Assembly: GCF_018729455.1 (NCBI RefSeq) | Contig: NZ_JAHHZF010000010.1 | Location: 194,122 to 258,121, forward strand | DNA from: Prosthecodimorpha staleyi | Lineage (GTDB): Bacteria; Pseudomonadota; Alphaproteobacteria; Rhizobiales; Ancalomicrobiaceae | DNA: 64,000 bases | Direction: 5' to 3' | Shown: one piece after another, positions 52,589 to 60,858 of the stretch | How positions within the stretch are numbered: the stretch's first letter is position 1 | How the letters are laid out: the number at the start of each line of letters is the position of its first letter | Notes under the pieces: generated by a model | Seen by the model: only the letters and a program-made list of their open reading frames with translations | What the model was told of the DNA's origin: nothing | Database searches by the model: none | Program-made: the position numbers and the translations under genes

Positions 52589-52981
52589 TCATAAGTTTGG
52601 TCCGGCGGTGATTTGGCCCTGATCGGGCCGGCTGGCGAAGACCGACGGTGCGAGGCCGCCGAGGCTCGAATGGGGGCGGAGGGTGTTGTCGTCGATCCAC
52701 TAGTTTTCGATGATCCGTCTCGCCTCGGGCCGAGCGAGGAGAAGACATGCTCGTTCATGCATTCGTTTCGGAGCCGACCGTTCAAGCTCTCGGCGAAGGC
52801 ATTCTTGCCCAGCGCGATGTAGTGCCACTCGATCCGGATCGCCTCGCGGAAGCGCAGGACGGTATGGCTGATGAATTCGGTGGCGTTGTCGCTGACGATC
52901 ATGACAGGCTTCCCACGACGGGCCACCAGCGCCTCCAACTCTCGCATGACCCGCATGTTCGCGCGATCAAACAATTCCGAC
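52589..52981 (-). pseudogene. IS3-family transposase remnant
   Basis: C-terminal piece of an IS3 OrfB integrase-core transposase. The frame shows NMRVMRELEALVARRGKPVM, then IVSDNATEFIS (second catalytic Asp) and AFAESLNGRLRNECMNEHVF (third catalytic residue, Glu). The sequence then shifts frame near 52,737 and resumes as EARRIIEN, a TAG stop where tryptophan is expected, and WIDDNTLRPHSSLGGLAPSVFA. The 5' part is missing upstream of 52,981. It is non-functional debris between the primase gene and hipA. Confidence 0.85.
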
Positions 52982-52991
52982 GGCTAAGATC

Positions 52992-54272
52992 TCACGTGAG
53001 CCGTCCGGCCATCTCGCGGATGATGGTGTGCAGGACGCCGCGGAGACAGCGCTGTTCGCCTTGAGGCGTCACGATACCGTCGTTGCCTGCTTCTATTTCG
53101 GCGAGCATCTCCTCTGCGATTCCTACGATGCGGCCATGTTGCCTGCTGATGAGACGCTCGGCAGTGGCCGCCTGCAATCCAAGTGTACGTGCAGCGTCGA
53201 TAAGAATAGGGCGGTTGAGCGCTGAAAAGCGACCGGCTCCCATGACTGGCCATGCAAGCGTCGACCCATCGGGCCACCCCTGTTTTTGATAGAGGCGCGA
53301 GTCATAGATCGCTGTGCTCAGCAGATCATAGAAGGGTGCCGGTTGAATACCTGCGGACGTTACGAGGAAGCTCAGGTTCTTGAGGTGTGCGTCTCCGTTG
53401 CCGAGCAGCACATTAAAGACAAGCCAGTTGAAGAGGCGGGTGCGCGCAAGCGCCGGGCTGCGGCAGAGTTCGGCCAGTGCCGCGAGCGTTTCGACGCTGC
53501 CGCGCGCGTATTTGAATGAGCGGTCGAGATTGAGAAGCTGGCAGGCATCGATGGCGTGCAGCCGCCGCCATTCGGCTGCGGTCTGTTGCCTGTCAAAGCG
53601 TCGGATCAGGTAGACGGGCTCGGGGACGTAGCGGCGTTCTACATCGGGAACCTCGAGGCCGAGCGCGCGCGCGAGCCTCATCGAGAACCACTCGTTGATG
53701 ACGGAGTGGGGATAGTCTTCGTCTGGATGATCCGGCTTTAGGATGTGGGTCGATGGCTGTGCACCAATTGGCTCGAAGAGTGCGCCGTTCTCGATCACGA
53801 CGGCGAGCTTGTGCTGTGCACCGGCCAACGACATGCGCTTTACGGCATGGCGTCCGAGGGGGGCATTCGGAAGCGCCTTGATGCGGGCGGAGAGGTCGGC
53901 GTCGGGCAGCGGCCTCAAGCCGCCGGCGGGTACTTGCGCCTCGGGAGGCAGGAGGGTCAGGGCGCCGGCAGACTCGGCGCCGTAGTAGGCGAGCAAGCCG
54001 AAGGCATCGGCAGCGTCGATTTTGGCGTCGGTGGCGAGGAGTGTGCGCTGCGCTTCCTCGGGGAGGAGATTGTCGAAGAACCACTGCACGGGTCGGTTGC
54101 TGCCGCCATCGATATGGGGCTCAGCGCGTAGGGCCAGGTGTGGGCTCAGCGGGTAGCGCTGCGCATTCTCGAGCCAGCTTTCGACGTAGGTGAACGACCA
54201 GAGGCCCGCGACCTCGCCCAATTCGCCGACCGGTTGACCGTTGATGGAGGCGACGAGCGTCCGGGCGGCCAT
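52992..54272 (-). CDS. hipA: HipA-family toxin kinase
   Basis: Serine/threonine kinase toxin; the E. coli enzyme phosphorylates glutamyl-tRNA synthetase and causes persistence. The 426 residues match HipA: NGQPVGELGE and FFDNLLPEE in the N-terminal subdomain, SLAGAQHKLAVV (autophosphorylation serine, here Ser148), LIRRFDR, catalytic GNGDAHLKN (Asp294) and PFYDLLST (Asp316). All key residues are present, so the kinase should be active. Its ATG shares one base with the hipB stop (TGATG), so translation is coupled. It may stabilise the island. Confidence 0.93.
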   Translation of the reverse strand: MAARTLVASINGQPVGELGEVAGLWSFTYVESWLENAQRYPLSPHLALRAEPHIDGGSNRPVQWFFDNLLPEEAQRTLLATDAKIDAADAFGLLAYYGAESAGALTLLPPEAQVPAGGLRPLPDADLSARIKALPNAPLGRHAVKRMSLAGAQHKLAVVIENGALFEPIGAQPSTHILKPDHPDEDYPHSVINEWFSMRLARALGLEVPDVERRYVPEPVYLIRRFDRQQTAAEWRRLHAIDACQLLNLDRSFKYARGSVETLAALAELCRSPALARTRLFNWLVFNVLLGNGDAHLKNLSFLVTSAGIQPAPFYDLLSTAIYDSRLYQKQGWPDGSTLAWPVMGAGRFSALNRPILIDAARTLGLQAATAERLISRQHGRIVGIAEEMLAEIEAGNDGIVTPQGEQRCLRGVLHTIIREMAGRLT

Positions 54273-54529
54273 CAACTCTGCTCCGTGCCCTTCGGCAGGT
54301 ATGACCGGGCTTCCTCGGGCAGGTCCAAGACGACGTGGATCCCGAGGCCCTGCAGGACCTGGAACAGCTTGTTCCATTGGGCCTTGTCGGCACCGTGCTC
54401 GATCTTGCTCAGGAAGTTCTCGCTCACGCCGACAGCGCCCGCGGTATCGTCCTGGCGCATTTTCTGGGCCTTACGGACGGCCCGGACCAGTGGGCCGATG
54501 TCGGTCGCCTTGGAGAGTTTGATGCGCAT
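54272..54529 (-). CDS. hipB: HipB-family antitoxin
   Basis: An 85-residue antitoxin and repressor. The XRE-type helix-turn-helix spans residues 12-65 (LVRAVRKAQKMRQDDTAGAVGVSENFLSKIEHGADKAQWNKLFQVLQGLGI). A short strand (HVVLDLP) and a flexible tail (RSYLPKGTEQS) follow; in E. coli HipB the tail is where Lon degradation starts. It is the first gene of the pair. Three symmetrical operators lie directly upstream, with the first two bases before the start codon. Confidence 0.93.
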   Translation of the reverse strand: MRIKLSKATDIGPLVRAVRKAQKMRQDDTAGAVGVSENFLSKIEHGADKAQWNKLFQVLQGLGIHVVLDLPEEARSYLPKGTEQS

Positions 54530-54530
54530 G

Positions 54531-54653
54531 AATCCTCACGATCATGAGGATTTTAACAGAAGCGTCGGCCTCCAGCAATATAATCCTGACGATCGTGAGG
54601 ATTATGGTCCTCGACGCTCAGCAAATGCCGAAATCCTCGCATTTGTAAGGATT
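54531..54653. promoter_or_regulatory. Three hipBA operators
   Basis: Three 22-base palindromes of the form AATCCTCA-N6-TGAGGATT: 54,531-54,552 (perfect), 54,582-54,603 (one mismatch) and 54,632-54,653 (a weaker copy with two differences). Their centres are 51 and 50 bases apart, about five helical turns, so bound dimers would face the same side of the DNA. E. coli HipB binds TATCC-N8-GGATA, which shares the ATCC/GGAT core but with shorter spacing. Confidence 0.75.
54550..54578 (-). promoter_or_regulatory. hipBA promoter
   Basis: Reading toward hipB, TTGCTG (54,578-54,573) and TAAAAT (54,555-54,550) are 17 bases apart, about 20 bases before the ATG. The first operator overlaps the -10 box and the second lies just upstream of the -35 box. 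Confidence 0.65.
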
Positions 54654-54839
54654 TCTCGACAAGGCTACCGCGACAGGGACTGACACCGACTGGCCGGGCC
54701 CGGCACGGAGCTCGGATCCGCACCGCCCGGGCGCGGGCTTCCGGCAAGAAATTGTTCGTCGTCTGGCTTGTCATGGCTCCATCCTATTCGGGAGTTGGAG
54801 CCTCCGGCAAACCCGGGCGGTTCACTCCGTCGAGAACCG

Positions 54840-57800
54840 CTATTCTTGCGCGGCACGCCAACCACTACGAAAGACAAGACCAGTCCGCCACCGCATCAAC
54901 GCCGCCTCGCCGACATCGCATCGAACACTGACCAATTCGCGCAACATGTTGAATTCACGATCGTCGAGAAGAGCGACTTGCCAGCAGTCTTCGGAGAATT
55001 CTCCCAAGACGTTGTTCTTTTGAGTAATGCGCCAACGGGCAACGATGGCCTCCAGGGCTCGGCCTTTGAACTGGGCATGACCGTAATCGTCGACCTCGAT
55101 TTCCCGTTTCACGACGGTCCAGCCATCCTCGGCCCTGGAAGCCTGGGATTGGGTTATCGGGGTCAAGCCATCAAAGGAAACCGGTGCCGAACCAGCCGCC
55201 TGCTTCTCGAGCAAGAGGCGAACCTTTTCCAAAAGGCCGCGGGCCGTAGCGCCATTCTGGGCACGCAACCGGGCTTCCACGGCATCCCGTTCGGCTGCCG
55301 CCTGTGCTTGGCGGCGCTCCGCAAGCTGGGCAGCGTCGCGGGACGCGCGGGCACGGTCCTCCTCGGCCGCAATGGCCTCAGCATCCCGTGCGCGGATAGC
55401 GGAGGCTTCCGCGTCGATTGCCGAGGCTTCCACAAGGACCGGTGCCGCTGCATAGGGGAGTGCATCACGCCGCATCGCCGTCATGAGTTTGCGAACGGTT
55501 TCCGCCGTTCCCGTCACGGCTCCGCAACTGCGCTTCTGAACGCCCACGAACATCGCTTCAGCGCCGAGCGACAAGCGACGCGCTGATCCTCCCGGCGGCA
55601 ACCCCGGCCAAATGGCTCGCGACTCGCGGCCCAAGAGTTCGATGGCCGCCCGGTTCTTGGCAGGATCCTGCAACTCTTCAACGCAAAGGATGGGGGTCTT
55701 GTCGGAAACGACCAATACCGACCAGCCGGTCGCCCGACCGGCCTCGATCGCGGCTTCGATCTCCATACCGCGCGTCGCAGCCGCGCGGACGGTTTCATCA
55801 TACTCGTTGCCAGCCATATTCCGATGCAGCTTCAAGTCGCCCTTGTCGAGCGCCCGGCCGTAGAAGGCGAGGCTCTCGGGTGTATCGGCGCGCAGATCGG
55901 CACGCCGGAAGCCGACGAAGTCGGATGTCACCCGTCCGGTTCCGCACGCCGTCGGTGCCACCTCGACGTTCAATCCTGGTCGTGCGAGCAATCGGGCGAG
56001 CGCAAGCCTGTCCGCCGCTTCGACCTTAGCTGCGACGATGCAGGCGGTGGCGATGTTATCCTTGAAGCGAAAATCACCGTCGAGGGTTCGGGTGAGATTC
56101 GGCGCACGGCCGCTGGCGTCGAAGAGGATCAAGACTGCAGCCGGATCTCCTTCCACCACCTCCCGTGCCGTCGGTCCGAGGCCTAGTCTCTCCGAAAGGC
56201 TTGCAGGCGGTCGTGGCGGCTCAGGCGGACGCTGACGTTCGGCATAGGCCTTCGCGGCGAGATCATAATCGCTCTTCAACGGCTCCGTCTGAACCTGCGC
56301 CGCCAAGGCTTGATTGGCGGCGCGCAAGTCAGACGCAGATTTAAGTTTCAAGGCGTGGGCCAGCGATTCTTGGATCGGCAGAAGCCGTGCAGCAGCCTGC
56401 GTGGCGAAATTATTCGCCATGTATCGATCAATGAAGAAGAGGCCAAGTTGGGCTTCGGCTTCGGCTTGGCTGAGAATTCGCGCCTCCTCCCGCTGGCGCA
56501 ATTCGCGCCGGTCCGAAACGTAGGCTTCGAAGCCTTGAAGTGACCGGACTGCCTCGTCGAGCTTGCGGCGCGCCTCGGTCAGCCGAAGCAGGTCACCGGC
56601 CTCGAGGGCGGATTGAAGCTGCAGGGCGACGCGGCTGAGGTCGGCGATGCCAGGGACGACTCCCCGATCCGCCAGATAGGCCTTCAGATCGGCGAGCAGG
56701 TCACGCGCCGCGACCATGCGCGGGTCGTCCGCGCGCAAGACGACAGCCGGCGCGGGGGGCGGGGAGCCTTGGCCCGTGGTGGCCGAGGCTCCGCCATTCG
56801 ACGTCGCGGCGCTGCTGCCAACGCCCGTCCCCGCGGCCATGGCATCCGGGACCGGAGCGAAAGCCTGGGTGCTGTTCAGGGCCGCGATGCCTGAGGTGCC
56901 TGGTCTCGTGCCTGCGGCGACTGCCAAATTTGGCGGTGTCGCGATCCGACACTCCGCATTCCACGAGTCGGTCTGCCGCTTCGTGCGCGTATCGAAAACG
57001 CCTTCGGAATAGATGAGCCGCCCGCGGGCATCGACCTTGGTGGTGCCGACCATGCTGAGCGTGGGGCGATTGCGCCGCACTCCGGTCCATTCGATCGCCC
57101 GTCGACGGGCATCGGCGGTGACGGACCTTGCCTCGTATTGATCGGCCCGGTGATACTCCGTGCCAGACGCCATGCGATGGACGATCGACAGACGGCCTCC
57201 GGAAATCTGGATGGTCGTGAGTGCGATAGGGTCCGGGTCGGACGATATCGTCGTCGGACTGCAATCGAGCGCAAGGTCTCCGGTTCCGGGGGACGCCGTG
57301 AAAGTCTGGTGCACGACGGTGGGCGCCACTGGAGGCATCGCGGCTGCGAGCCCGTCCGACGACGCCGTGCAGAGCGATGTCGATCCATCCGTGACCCGGC
57401 CGAGGTTCAGGTCGGTTACCGTTTCCGTGTAGAGAACGCGACCACCGGCATCCAACGAGGTTCGGCCATCCATGCGGATGTTGGGCCGTGTGCGGAGAAC
57501 GCCTGACCAGATCAAGGCTTTCTGCCGCGCGTCGGCGCTGCCCGGCGACGCGATATATTGATCCCCACGGTGGTACTCCGCACCGGAAGCGGCCCGGTGA
57601 ACGATGGAAAGACGGCCGGCCGTCACGGCGATCGTGGTCGAGACGATCGGGTCGGAGTCCGATGAAGGCTCCGAGGGCCGACATCTGAGCGTGAAATCGA
57701 TAGTCGATGCGACCGGAATGCTCGCGTGAAGATCGGACGCGACCGACGGGTCCGGTGTCAGAACATTGCCACGGGCTCTCGCGCAGCGGCTGCGCGGGGC

Positions 57801-58046
57801 GACGAGCATGGGGTCATCGGGTGAAACACCGTTGCTGATGATGCGCCGCAACGACATGCCTTGCCTGGCCATCTCCGCGTCGATGCAGGCAAGCTCCCGT
57901 TCGTCGAATTGCCTCCAGGCCACGACGTTTCGCGCGCCCTGCTGTTGCGCCATGGCACCAAACATCAACGCGAACGGATCCACCTGTTGGGCGAAAGTCG
58001 GCGCTGCGAGCAAGATGAAAACAAGGGAGATAGGAGCACGCAGCAT
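54840..58046 (-). CDS. Large exported protein of unknown function with duplicated domain
   Basis: A 1,068-residue protein with a classical signal peptide (MLRAPISLVFILLAAPTFAQ), so it acts in the periplasm or outside. Order: a cysteine-bounded helical domain (about 40-95; ACIDAEMARQGMSLRRIISNGVSPDDP); two homologous repeats of about 110 residues at 116-226 and 257-366, each beginning and ending with a cysteine exactly 104 residues apart and sharing GRLSIVHR-ASG-EYHR-DQY; a Ser/Thr/Pro linker; a long helical region (about 445-620); a mixed alpha/beta part; an Ala/Glu coiled coil; and a C-terminal domain around ARWRITQKNNVLGEFSEDCW. No named family fits. The start is the ATG nearest the signal peptide; ATGs at 58,061 and 58,076 are alternatives. 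Confidence 0.8.
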   Translation of the reverse strand: MLRAPISLVFILLAAPTFAQQVDPFALMFGAMAQQQGARNVVAWRQFDERELACIDAEMARQGMSLRRIISNGVSPDDPMLVAPRSRCARARGNVLTPDPSVASDLHASIPVASTIDFTLRCRPSEPSSDSDPIVSTTIAVTAGRLSIVHRAASGAEYHRGDQYIASPGSADARQKALIWSGVLRTRPNIRMDGRTSLDAGGRVLYTETVTDLNLGRVTDGSTSLCTASSDGLAAAMPPVAPTVVHQTFTASPGTGDLALDCSPTTISSDPDPIALTTIQISGGRLSIVHRMASGTEYHRADQYEARSVTADARRRAIEWTGVRRNRPTLSMVGTTKVDARGRLIYSEGVFDTRTKRQTDSWNAECRIATPPNLAVAAGTRPGTSGIAALNSTQAFAPVPDAMAAGTGVGSSAATSNGGASATTGQGSPPPAPAVVLRADDPRMVAARDLLADLKAYLADRGVVPGIADLSRVALQLQSALEAGDLLRLTEARRKLDEAVRSLQGFEAYVSDRRELRQREEARILSQAEAEAQLGLFFIDRYMANNFATQAAARLLPIQESLAHALKLKSASDLRAANQALAAQVQTEPLKSDYDLAAKAYAERQRPPEPPRPPASLSERLGLGPTAREVVEGDPAAVLILFDASGRAPNLTRTLDGDFRFKDNIATACIVAAKVEAADRLALARLLARPGLNVEVAPTACGTGRVTSDFVGFRRADLRADTPESLAFYGRALDKGDLKLHRNMAGNEYDETVRAAATRGMEIEAAIEAGRATGWSVLVVSDKTPILCVEELQDPAKNRAAIELLGRESRAIWPGLPPGGSARRLSLGAEAMFVGVQKRSCGAVTGTAETVRKLMTAMRRDALPYAAAPVLVEASAIDAEASAIRARDAEAIAAEEDRARASRDAAQLAERRQAQAAAERDAVEARLRAQNGATARGLLEKVRLLLEKQAAGSAPVSFDGLTPITQSQASRAEDGWTVVKREIEVDDYGHAQFKGRALEAIVARWRITQKNNVLGEFSEDCWQVALLDDREFNMLRELVSVRCDVGEAALMRWRTGLVFRSGWRAAQE

Positions 58047-58409
58047 ACAATTTCCACGCATTCTTGCTGACCACACGGCCGTCTTAAGGGAGGAGGGGAC
58101 CTCCTGTCAGACGACCTTCAGCAAGCTAGACCTGTGCCTGCGGGCTGGCAATGCTCGCGGGTAGCAATAACGGAGTGCGCATCCGGCGAGTACCACGGTC
58201 CCCGTCGTTGACGGTGGGGAGCGTCAGGCAACGACGTGTTGGTCCGGCTTCGGCTTCCAGTTCCAGGGCGGCAGGGCATTGATCGCCCCCGCGGAAAATC
58301 CGGAGACCCCAATCCTAATCATCTGCACCAAATTGCATCGGCACATCGAGCGCAACCATCAAGACTTGAAGCAGGGAGTCGATCACTAAGAGAGTCGAGG
58401 GTGGCTCCT
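58047..58409. other. Intergenic region with possible transposase scar
   Basis: Upstream of the exported protein. On the minus strand near 58,226-58,290 one frame reads AINALPPWNWKPKPDQHVVA followed by a stop, which looks like the tail of a transposase, possibly IS66-like, without the rest of the gene. No complete gene or RNA is recognised. Confidence 0.35.
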
Positions 58410-58674
58410 GTCACCAACCCCCCGTTTGTCACCAACCTCCAAACGAGGTTGGTGACAAAATTTCCTCATTAAATTCAACGCTGTCACCAACGTCACCATT
58501 GTCACCAACCTCTTTCAAACATGCATGAAGGAGGCGGTGTCCGGCTTTGGGGTTTCACACCCCTATAGGAATATGTTTGGTGAGGTTGGTGACAGCCGAG
58601 GTTGGTGACTATCGGACCAACCATTTGACGTAGAACGGAATTTCCTGTCACTAACCTCCCACGGGGTTGGTGAC
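58410..58674. repeat. Array of GTCACCAAC(C) repeats in both orientations
   Basis: Forward copies of GTCACCAAC or close variants start at 58,410, 58,428, 58,483, 58,492, 58,501 and 58,647; reverse copies (GGTTGGTGAC) start at 58,447, 58,584, 58,600 and 58,665. The copies at 58,483, 58,492 and 58,501 follow each other with a 9-base period. The pair at 58,425-58,459 forms a perfect 15-base inverted repeat with a 5-base loop. The intervening DNA is AT-rich. It lies 138 bases before the RuvC-like gene and resembles an iteron or operator cluster. Confidence 0.85.
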
Positions 58675-58811
58675 AGGAGAGGCGCGGGTCTGTGTCTTTT
58701 CGATCCGGCCGGCCTTGCCGCTTCTGATTTTGGCTTCCGGACATCGGGGCGCTGAAGCTATTCTCGCGACGACCAAAGCCGAAGGCCCACGCAGTCCCGT
58801 GAGCCTTCCCC

Positions 58812-59342
58812 ATGCAGAAATCCCTGATCTCGGCGACCGACCCGACGGCTCAATCCCGCCGGCTGTCGAACGACCATCACGCCTTCCTCGCCCTCGACCT
58901 TGGCAGCGCGACCGGCTGGGCCTTGCGCTCGCCGGACGGGCACATATCCAGTGGGACGGTCTCGTTCCGCCCAAGTCGCTACGACGGCGGCGGCATGCGC
59001 TACCTGCGCTTCCGGTCTTGGCTCGACCAGATCGAAGCCCAAGCGCGTGGGATCTCGGCGGTCTATTTTGAAGAGGTCCGCCGCCATGTCGGTACCGACG
59101 CCGCTCACATCTACGGCGGCTTCCTCGCAACCCTGACCGCCTGGTGTGAGACGCATTCGATCGCCTACCAGGGTGTTCCGGTCGGGACGATCAAGCGGCA
59201 TATCACCGGCAAGGGCAATGCCAACAAGGCCGCCGTCACCGCGGCGGTGCGCGCCCATGGCTTCGTCCCGGCCGACGACAACGAAGCAGACGCCATCGCC
59301 ATTCTGATCTGGGCGACCGAGACCGATGGAGGTGTGCGATGA
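58812..59342 (+). CDS. RuvC-like Holliday junction resolvase (phage type)
   Basis: A 176-residue nuclease with the RuvC/RNase H fold: LALDLGSATGWAL (first catalytic Asp), VYFEEVRRHVG (Glu), AHIYGGFLATLTAWCETHSI, GTIKRHITGKGNANKAAVTAAV and DDNEADAIAILIWA (terminal acidic pair). Phage RuvC proteins resolve branched DNA before packaging. It resumes the phage-type plus-strand operon after the cargo region, and overlaps the next gene by four bases. Confidence 0.9.
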   Translation: MQKSLISATDPTAQSRRLSNDHHAFLALDLGSATGWALRSPDGHISSGTVSFRPSRYDGGGMRYLRFRSWLDQIEAQARGISAVYFEEVRRHVGTDAAHIYGGFLATLTAWCETHSIAYQGVPVGTIKRHITGKGNANKAAVTAAVRAHGFVPADDNEADAIAILIWATETDGGVR

Positions 59343-59557
59343 GCCGCCCCCTCCCAGGCGCTCCGCGTGAGCCGAGCTGTGTGCTCGGGCGGATGATCCC
59401 GACCTCGATTGCCCCGGACGCCGTGAAGGCGGCGGGCTGGCGGGATCACGGCCTTCTTGTCGTCGCTCTCAACGACCCCCGTCTTGGCTGGGCCGACCGT
59501 GAACTGATCCGCACCATCGGCGAAAAGCTCTACGGCACTCGGGAGGGAAGGCGATGA
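59339..59557 (+). CDS. Small hypothetical phage protein
   Basis: A 72-residue protein (MSRPLPGAPREPSCVLGRMIPTSIAPDAVKAAGW, then LLVVALNDPRLGWADRELIRTIGEKLYG). GGAGG lies five bases before the ATG. It shares ATGA with the RuvC-like gene upstream and another ATGA with the gene downstream. Function unknown; the overlaps support it being translated. Confidence 0.75.
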   Translation: MSRPLPGAPREPSCVLGRMIPTSIAPDAVKAAGWRDHGLLVVALNDPRLGWADRELIRTIGEKLYGTREGRR

Positions 59558-60108
59558 GCACGGGACGCAAGCGGAAGGCCCGTGCCACCATTGACCGGCC
59601 CGCCAAGCCGTCGGCGCGTCTCGTGACCCACCAAGTTGTCGAGGCCGATCCCGATGGCGTTCGCGTCGTCCACCACCGCGTTGTCGACACGCTGGGCCGG
59701 ATGTTCGCTGCCGGCACGATCGACGGCGACATGCTGAGCGCCGCCCGCGACTTTGAAGCGGCCTTCACGCTCGCGAGTTTCGATCGCATGCCGTCGGCGT
59801 CGCTTGTGCTGGTTCACGCGCCCGGCACCCACATGGGCACGATGAGCGATCGGCAGATTGGCGCCCGCGAGAGCGTGTTCCGGGCGCTTGACACGCTGGG
59901 CGGCATGGGCTCGCCGGCCGGCTCCTGCGTCTGGCACGTGGTCGGCCTGCAGTCGTCGCTTCGGGAATGGTCGATGCGCCAGGGCTGGGGTGGCCGGGCC
60001 GTTCGCCATGAAGCGGCCCAGGGCATCCTGGTCGCCGCGCTTGGGGTGTTGGCGAGCCGGTCGCGTGGCAACAGCCGAATGAGCGCTGCGATGGAGAGGA
60101 ATAGATAG
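59554..60108 (+). CDS. DUF6456-like phage protein
   Basis: A 184-residue basic protein. The C-terminal half (VWHVVGLQSSLREWSMRQGWGGRAVRHEAAQGILVAALGVLASR) matches the DUF6456 style of proteins seen in alphaproteobacterial phages and gene transfer agents. The N-terminal half contains VRVVHHRVVDTLGRMFAAGTIDGDMLSAARDFEAAF. It may bind DNA. A GGGAGG-rich stretch precedes the ATG. It ends the overlapping RuvC gene string. Confidence 0.7.
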   Translation: MSTGRKRKARATIDRPAKPSARLVTHQVVEADPDGVRVVHHRVVDTLGRMFAAGTIDGDMLSAARDFEAAFTLASFDRMPSASLVLVHAPGTHMGTMSDRQIGARESVFRALDTLGGMGSPAGSCVWHVVGLQSSLREWSMRQGWGGRAVRHEAAQGILVAALGVLASRSRGNSRMSAAMERNR

Positions 60109-60172
60109 CTAATACAATGTCTTGACGGAAAACGACAAGGGCACTTCAGCTTCCGTCTTGCAGCCTGTCCGA

Positions 60173-60211
60173 CGTAACTCTAGGATTCTCCCATGGTCCG
60201 GAAGTGGGTCT
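60173..60211. repeat. Duplicated 39-base element, copy A (copy B at 60,930-60,968)
   Basis: The block starts CGTAACTCTA and ends AAGTGGGTCT; copy B is the same length and differs at only a few positions (one shifted G in the first third, then two scattered changes). Both include an ATG in the same relative place. Copy A lies 41 bases before the tail-like gene; in copy B the ATG is followed after six codons by a stop. Confidence 0.8.
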
Positions 60212-60252
60212 CGACCCCTCCGGAACATCCTCTTCAAACCCATGAGCATCCG

Positions 60253-60858
60253 ATGTCCGGCACAATCGTCGTCACATATGACGGGCGTGGCATCGCCAGT
60301 ATGCTGTCGGCAGCGATGCTGCTCGCCGCACCAGGCCGGCTGGAACGCGCCCTGCACGAAGGCGTGCGCGCCGCCGGCGACAAGACCAGGACCGTGGTTC
60401 GCAAGAGCCTGCACCAGCAGATGGGGACGAAGCGCTACGGGACGGTCGTCGCCGCGACCCGTTCGTTCATCCCCGGCCCAATGACCTACGTGATCGAGGG
60501 CAGCGGCAAGGGCCTGCCGATCGTCGAGTTCCCGGTCCGCGGCAGTCGGACGAAAGGTCGGACCTGGCGCCAGCAGCCTCGCGACGGTGCTGGCCGGTTC
60601 GGGCCGTTGCCGCCGTCCGACATCGGCTTCGTCACCGCCAGGTCTTGGCGGGTGGCGCACAATTTCAAGCGCTCGTTCGTGGCAGCCGACGGCACGTACA
60701 AAGCCCGCCTGCCAAGCTCACCGCGGACGCGAAAGCTGTTCGGGCCGTCGGTCGCCAAGGAGATCGTGAAGGGCGCGACCTGCACCGCGTTCGAAGCGAC
60801 GGCTCTGCGGGAGATGGAAGCGAATCTGGCCAAGCGACTTGCACGGATTGTTCCATAA
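60253..60858 (+). CDS. Phage tail-like protein
   Basis: A 201-residue basic protein (SGTIVVTYDGRGIASMLSAAM, RALHEGVRAAGDKTRTVVRKSLHQQMGTKRYGTVVAATRSFIPGP, then FEATALREMEANLAKRLARIV). The arrangement, an N-terminal helical RGxxT-R-V-R-x-L pattern and a beta middle, resembles minor tail proteins of the GPZ type. The upstream extension starting in the duplicated element (60,193) is possible but less likely. The only structural-type gene in the window, so the call is tentative. Confidence 0.6.
   Translation: MSGTIVVTYDGRGIASMLSAAMLLAAPGRLERALHEGVRAAGDKTRTVVRKSLHQQMGTKRYGTVVAATRSFIPGPMTYVIEGSGKGLPIVEFPVRGSRTKGRTWRQQPRDGAGRFGPLPPSDIGFVTARSWRVAHNFKRSFVAADGTYKARLPSSPRTRKLFGPSVAKEIVKGATCTAFEATALREMEANLAKRLARIVP

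Noticed and set aside
54768-55586. Plus-strand open frame over the end of the exported-protein gene
   Set aside because: It is the antisense shadow of a gene with clear domain structure and signal peptide; no family resemblance and no ribosome site.
58226-58290. IS66 transposase gene
   Set aside because: Only about 20 residues at the end resemble a transposase tail; nothing upstream in any frame continues it, so it is noted as a possible scar only.
58425-58459. Rho-independent terminator at the 15-base inverted repeat
   Set aside because: The stem is strong, but neither strand has a T-tract after it, and the arms are units of a repeat array.
58483-58509. CRISPR-like direct repeats
   Set aside because: Units are only 9 bases with no spacers, and no cas genes are near.
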